Assembly (NCBI GenBank): GCA_022510725.1
Contig: JAFLSW010000016.1
Span: 1-49,453, forward strand
DNA from: Lachnospiraceae bacterium
Lineage (GTDB): Bacteria; Bacillota; Clostridia; Lachnospirales; Lachnospiraceae
Reading direction: 5' to 3'
DNA length: 49,453 nucleotides
A model generated the notes under the pieces. The model was not told where the DNA came from. It searched no databases and was given only the letters and a program-made list of their open reading frames with translations. Of this stretch, positions 47,191-49,453 are shown piece after piece; positions within the stretch are counted from its first letter, which is position 1, and the number at the start of each line of letters is the position of its first letter. A program made the translations under genes and the position numbers.

Positions 47191-48681
47191 CTATCTATCC
47201 TTTTTCATTGCCAGCTCTACTACGCGATATGCACCGTCATATACGCCGGCTGCCTTATTTTTTACAATGTTGTCGCACATATCATTTAACAGCTGATCTT
47301 CTTTTACAAACAAACCAAGCATCTGAATGGTATGGGGAATATCCTCACATTCCAAAGTACCGTCTCCTAACTCTACGGAATGAATGGCACCCCACTGCTC
47401 GTGACCGCCAACCCGCTTGATAAAAAGCTTTGGCACAGGATAAAAGGAAAGCTCACTGGGCTTTGTCACAAGCACATCACAGCTTCTCATCAAAAGGTTG
47501 GTACAGTAAACTGCTTCAAAAATATTTTCGTGGAAAAAGGCATGAACGCCTTCCACTTCTCCAGTCAACGCTTCTGTGGCAAACGCCTTTGTTTTCTCCC
47601 AATCGTTAAAATGCTCGGTAGACACATTAGCTAATTCCGGTATTTCTTCCAAAAGCTTTGTCCATACATTTTTATAATCGCCTACATTCACATACAACGC
47701 CGCACGGTTTTTCTTAATGGCAGGCAGAAGGTATTTGATAATGGCTGCAAAGATCTCCTTCTGTGCTCCCGCTCCGCCAATAGTCAACAAGAAACGCATG
47801 GGCTTTTTCTGCTCCTGCCTCTTTTTACGAGCCTCGCAGTCTGCTTCAATATTGCTTACCAGCTCATGATCGATATAGTGGCCGGTATAGATCAGATCCT
47901 GTTCCGGCATAGGCTTTAAAACGGACTTCCCCCGCATGCCGTTTAAGATACGATAGCCCTGATATGCAAAATGAGTCTGTACGGTATGAAGACTGCCTTC
48001 CGATAAGTGGAGGGCCATAGGCCAGTTGTCGGGAATGGCATTGACCACATGGTCCATGCCTGCGTGGATCGCTGCCTGTGCAGGCCACACATGGGTGGCT
48101 ACTACCGGAATGTCTTTTGGCACATTCCCATAAACGGGAGCCATCAACTCTGCATTTTTTTGATCTGTGGCATTGTATGTCAGCTTGCGGAAGCCTTCGT
48201 AATTCATAGGCTCCCATACCAGTCTGTTAAACAGCTTACTTTTCCCGGAGAGTCTGGAACCCAAGGAATACAGATCGTTCTGGGCACTGATCACACCGGT
48301 ACAGGTGGTCTGTTTATAAGAATTCAAATCCATCCAGTAAGGTATATATCCCATTGCATGTGCTGCCGAAGCAATGGCCATGGAGATGCGGTAATGTCCA
48401 AAGCCCATACGGATATTTCCTACGATCAACCCTTTTTCCCGATCAAAGCTTCCGCTTCCTGCTCCTTCGCTGCCTGTTCCTTCGCCGCCGGGTTCCAAAA
48501 GCTTTACATCCATGACGCCCAACAGGTCTCCGATATGCTCATTTTTGCAGATGGAAACAGGATAGCTCACCTGTGTATCATCTCCGAATTTTTTGGCATA
48601 CTTTGCCTTTGACTTAAGCGCCTTTTTGTAGGTCTCCTCTCCAATGGGATTTCCAAAGATTTTTTTCGATTTCTCTGCCAT
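47191..48681 (-). CDS. MurG/MGDG-synthase-like GT-B protein, unknown function
   Basis: I do not know a named family for this 496-residue soluble protein. The core looks like a GT-B of the MurG/MGDG-synthase kind. An N-terminal strand-loop LIVGNIRMGFGHYRISMAIA carries the GxGH acceptor-domain motif. The C-domain begins RFLLTIGGAGAQKEIFAAII. The late VLVTKPSELSFYPVPKLFI resembles the nucleotide-sugar binding end of MurG. A low-complexity Gly/Ser/Glu segment (about residues 66-78) separates an N-terminal part of about 60 residues from the core. GGGGGT precedes the ATG. It is the second gene of the galactoside operon, between tetR and the symporter. It may glycosylate or recycle a lipid or oligosaccharide, or be a metabolite-binding protein. 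Confidence 0.75.
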   Translation of the reverse strand: MAEKSKKIFGNPIGEETYKKALKSKAKYAKKFGDDTQVSYPVSICKNEHIGDLLGVMDVKLLEPGGEGTGSEGAGSGSFDREKGLIVGNIRMGFGHYRISMAIASAAHAMGYIPYWMDLNSYKQTTCTGVISAQNDLYSLGSRLSGKSKLFNRLVWEPMNYEGFRKLTYNATDQKNAELMAPVYGNVPKDIPVVATHVWPAQAAIHAGMDHVVNAIPDNWPMALHLSEGSLHTVQTHFAYQGYRILNGMRGKSVLKPMPEQDLIYTGHYIDHELVSNIEADCEARKKRQEQKKPMRFLLTIGGAGAQKEIFAAIIKYLLPAIKKNRAALYVNVGDYKNVWTKLLEEIPELANVSTEHFNDWEKTKAFATEALTGEVEGVHAFFHENIFEAVYCTNLLMRSCDVLVTKPSELSFYPVPKLFIKRVGGHEQWGAIHSVELGDGTLECEDIPHTIQMLGLFVKEDQLLNDMCDNIVKNKAAGVYDGAYRVVELAMKKDR

Positions 48682-48711
48682 TTTTTACCCCCTCGTTTTA
48701 TTACTTTTTCA

Positions 48712-49278
48712 TTATTTATCATAGACGCTAATGCCGTCCATAATGATATCTACCGCTTCGTTTAAGGCATCCAAATAGGATATCTTGTTCTGTACCAAAA
48801 CATCCCTCTGAAAAAATTGCTCTAACAGCGCCTCAAACATCATCTTTACAATGGGAATATGCACCTGCCTGATACAGCCCTCTTCCATGCCCTGCTCCAA
48901 AAGGGCAATGGTCTCTTCCCATCCGGTTTCCAACCGTCTTTCCACCTGTTTATACACCGCAGGATATTTTTCCTTCAACTGATAAAGCTGATGAAAGTCC
49001 ACATCCCGGTAGCTTTCCGGCATCACCCCTAAGATCCGTCGGATCTTTTCCAAGGTTGAAAGGCTTTCATCTGCAACAATGCTCTGCTCGCTTTCCTTGA
49101 TCCTGTCAAACATGTAATCCACCATGTCATAAAACATGGATTCTTTGTCGTCAAATACCGTATAGATGGTCTTTTTACTCATTCCCAAGGTCTTTGCCAC
49201 ATCATCCATGGTAAATTTGAGACCCTTTTGATTAAAGACTCTTATGGTGCCTTCCAATATGGTTTCTCTTAATTCCAT
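48712..49278 (-). CDS. TetR family transcriptional regulator
   Basis: This is a DNA-binding repressor of 188 residues. The N-terminal HTH is standard: TILEGTIRVFNQKGLKFTMD, DVAKTLGMSKKTIYTVFDDK and ESMFYDMVDYMFDRI. The C-terminal ligand domain (about 60-188) is helical, with no family-specific motif I can name. It heads the operon with the GT-B-like gene, GPH symporter, alpha-galactosidase, galK and galT. TetR control of sugar use is unusual, because LacI, AraC or GntR are the common types. Its promoter lies between two inverted repeats of one half-site, so autoregulation is likely. The ligand is unknown and might be lipid-like or a sugar derivative. Confidence 0.93.
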   Translation of the reverse strand: MELRETILEGTIRVFNQKGLKFTMDDVAKTLGMSKKTIYTVFDDKESMFYDMVDYMFDRIKESEQSIVADESLSTLEKIRRILGVMPESYRDVDFHQLYQLKEKYPAVYKQVERRLETGWEETIALLEQGMEEGCIRQVHIPIVKMMFEALLEQFFQRDVLVQNKISYLDALNEAVDIIMDGISVYDK

Positions 49279-49307
49279 TTTTCTTCCCCTGTTTTACGCA
49301 TCTTGTC

Positions 49308-49335
49308 GGAAACTGGTTTTTATTTTTTAGTTTCC
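49308..49335. promoter_or_regulatory. Candidate TetR operator, downstream of the -10 box
   Basis: GGAAACT (49308-49314) and AGTTTCC (49329-49335) are perfect inverted 7-bp arms with a 14-bp spacer. The site covers the expected start point of tetR transcription. The same half-site recurs at 49368-49394. Confidence 0.65.
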
Positions 49336-49338
49336 TCT

Positions 49339-49367
49339 ATTGTATCAGTATGGCTGTTGTTTTTCAA
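49339..49367 (-). promoter_or_regulatory. Promoter of the tetR-galactoside operon
   Basis: Minus strand TTGAAA (49362-49367), 17 bp, TACAAT (49339-49344), about 60 bp before the tetR start. It lies exactly between the two candidate operators. Confidence 0.85.
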
Positions 49368-49394
49368 GAAACTAAATTATCAAAAATAGTTTCC
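49368..49394. promoter_or_regulatory. Candidate TetR operator, upstream of the -35 box
   Basis: GAAACTA (49368-49374) and TAGTTTC (49387-49393) are perfect inverted arms with a 12-bp spacer, abutting the -35 box. One more matching base (C at 49394) continues the right arm as in the first site. The 60 bases to the window edge hold no other feature I can call. Confidence 0.65.
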
Positions 49395-49453
49395 TGTTTT
49401 TATGCAATATGACGAAGAGACAAGACAGGCAGACACACAAAAAACAGGAACAG

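Noticed and set aside
48007-48612. 201-codon plus-strand open frame opposite the GT-B-like gene
   Set aside because: No ribosome binding site or promoter and unprotein-like composition. The minus-strand gene has a good start and fits its operon.
1-49453. CRISPR array, tRNA/rRNA genes, insertion sequences, prophage or riboswitch
   Set aside because: I saw no spaced repeats, transposase or integrase motifs, tRNA cloverleaf with CCA end, or long structured leader. All gaps are under 300 bp and mostly explained by promoters and terminators.

Overview
The window looks like chromosome of a gut-type Clostridia, most likely a Lachnospiraceae-like Bacillota. Reasons: a PEP/pyruvate-interconverting pyruvate,phosphate dikinase, a class B sortase beside LytR-CpsA-Psr (LCP) proteins, nrdR, a 1-Cys OhrR, the Firmicutes-type GalT, strong GGAGG ribosome binding sites and near-consensus sigma-A promoters. 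I see no rRNA, tRNA, CRISPR array, insertion sequence or phage gene. There is no gene-free stretch above 300 bp. Nearly everything is on the minus strand. The exceptions are a double-domain bacteriohemerythrin (12817-13641) and a GH120-type beta-xylosidase (19586-21601). Each of these plus-strand genes shares its stop-codon bases with the convergent minus-strand neighbour.

Layout. 1-446: 5' part of a PotA-like ATPase gene. 598-3255: ppdK. 3407-7284: cell-envelope group of sortase B, two LCP proteins and a small surface protein ending in an unusual sorting signal (APKTYD). 7476-8223: nrdR and a small membrane protein. 8367-10526: hybrid histidine kinase. 10594-12626: oxidative-stress group with AhpC on its own promoter, then an OhrR-flavodoxin-glutathione peroxidase operon with a recognisable OhrR-type operator. 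13638-17244: heterodimeric ABC exporter. 17304-19403: PatB/MalY-type C-S lyase plus DUF3737 protein. 19586-21601: GH120. 40604-49278: alpha-galactoside operon tetR - GT-B-like gene - GPH symporter - GH36 alpha-galactosidase - galK - galT, with paired operators around the tetR promoter.

The most unusual part is 21598-40507. It is an apparent 15-gene operon of soluble enzymes that starts from a promoter at about 40550-40578. It encodes three CTP-dependent nucleotidylyltransferase domains: two TagD-like, both inside fusion proteins, and one IspD/TarI-like. It also encodes two CDP-glycerol-phosphotransferase-like proteins (one with a C-terminal propeller-like domain), LicD, a glycerophosphodiesterase, three glycosyltransferases (GT2, GT2, GT8), an FkbM methyltransferase, two SDR enzymes and two sugar-isomerase TIM barrels. 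The natural reading is synthesis of CDP-activated polyol or aminoalcohol phosphates and their transfer to a glycan (a teichoic-acid-like polymer, or a glycosylated protein such as flagellin). No flippase, polymerase or exporter is encoded here.

Six otherwise unrelated enzymes of this operon carry a similar roughly 95-residue Rossmann-like module, recognisable by a beta-strand plus GxGxxx motif. It sits at the N-terminus, in the middle or at the C-terminus. One TIM barrel that carries it has lost the metal ligands kept by its neighbouring paralogue. I regard this module-tagged CDP-polyol operon as the best candidate for an undescribed system. All functions are read from sequence motifs and remembered families; no searches were run.
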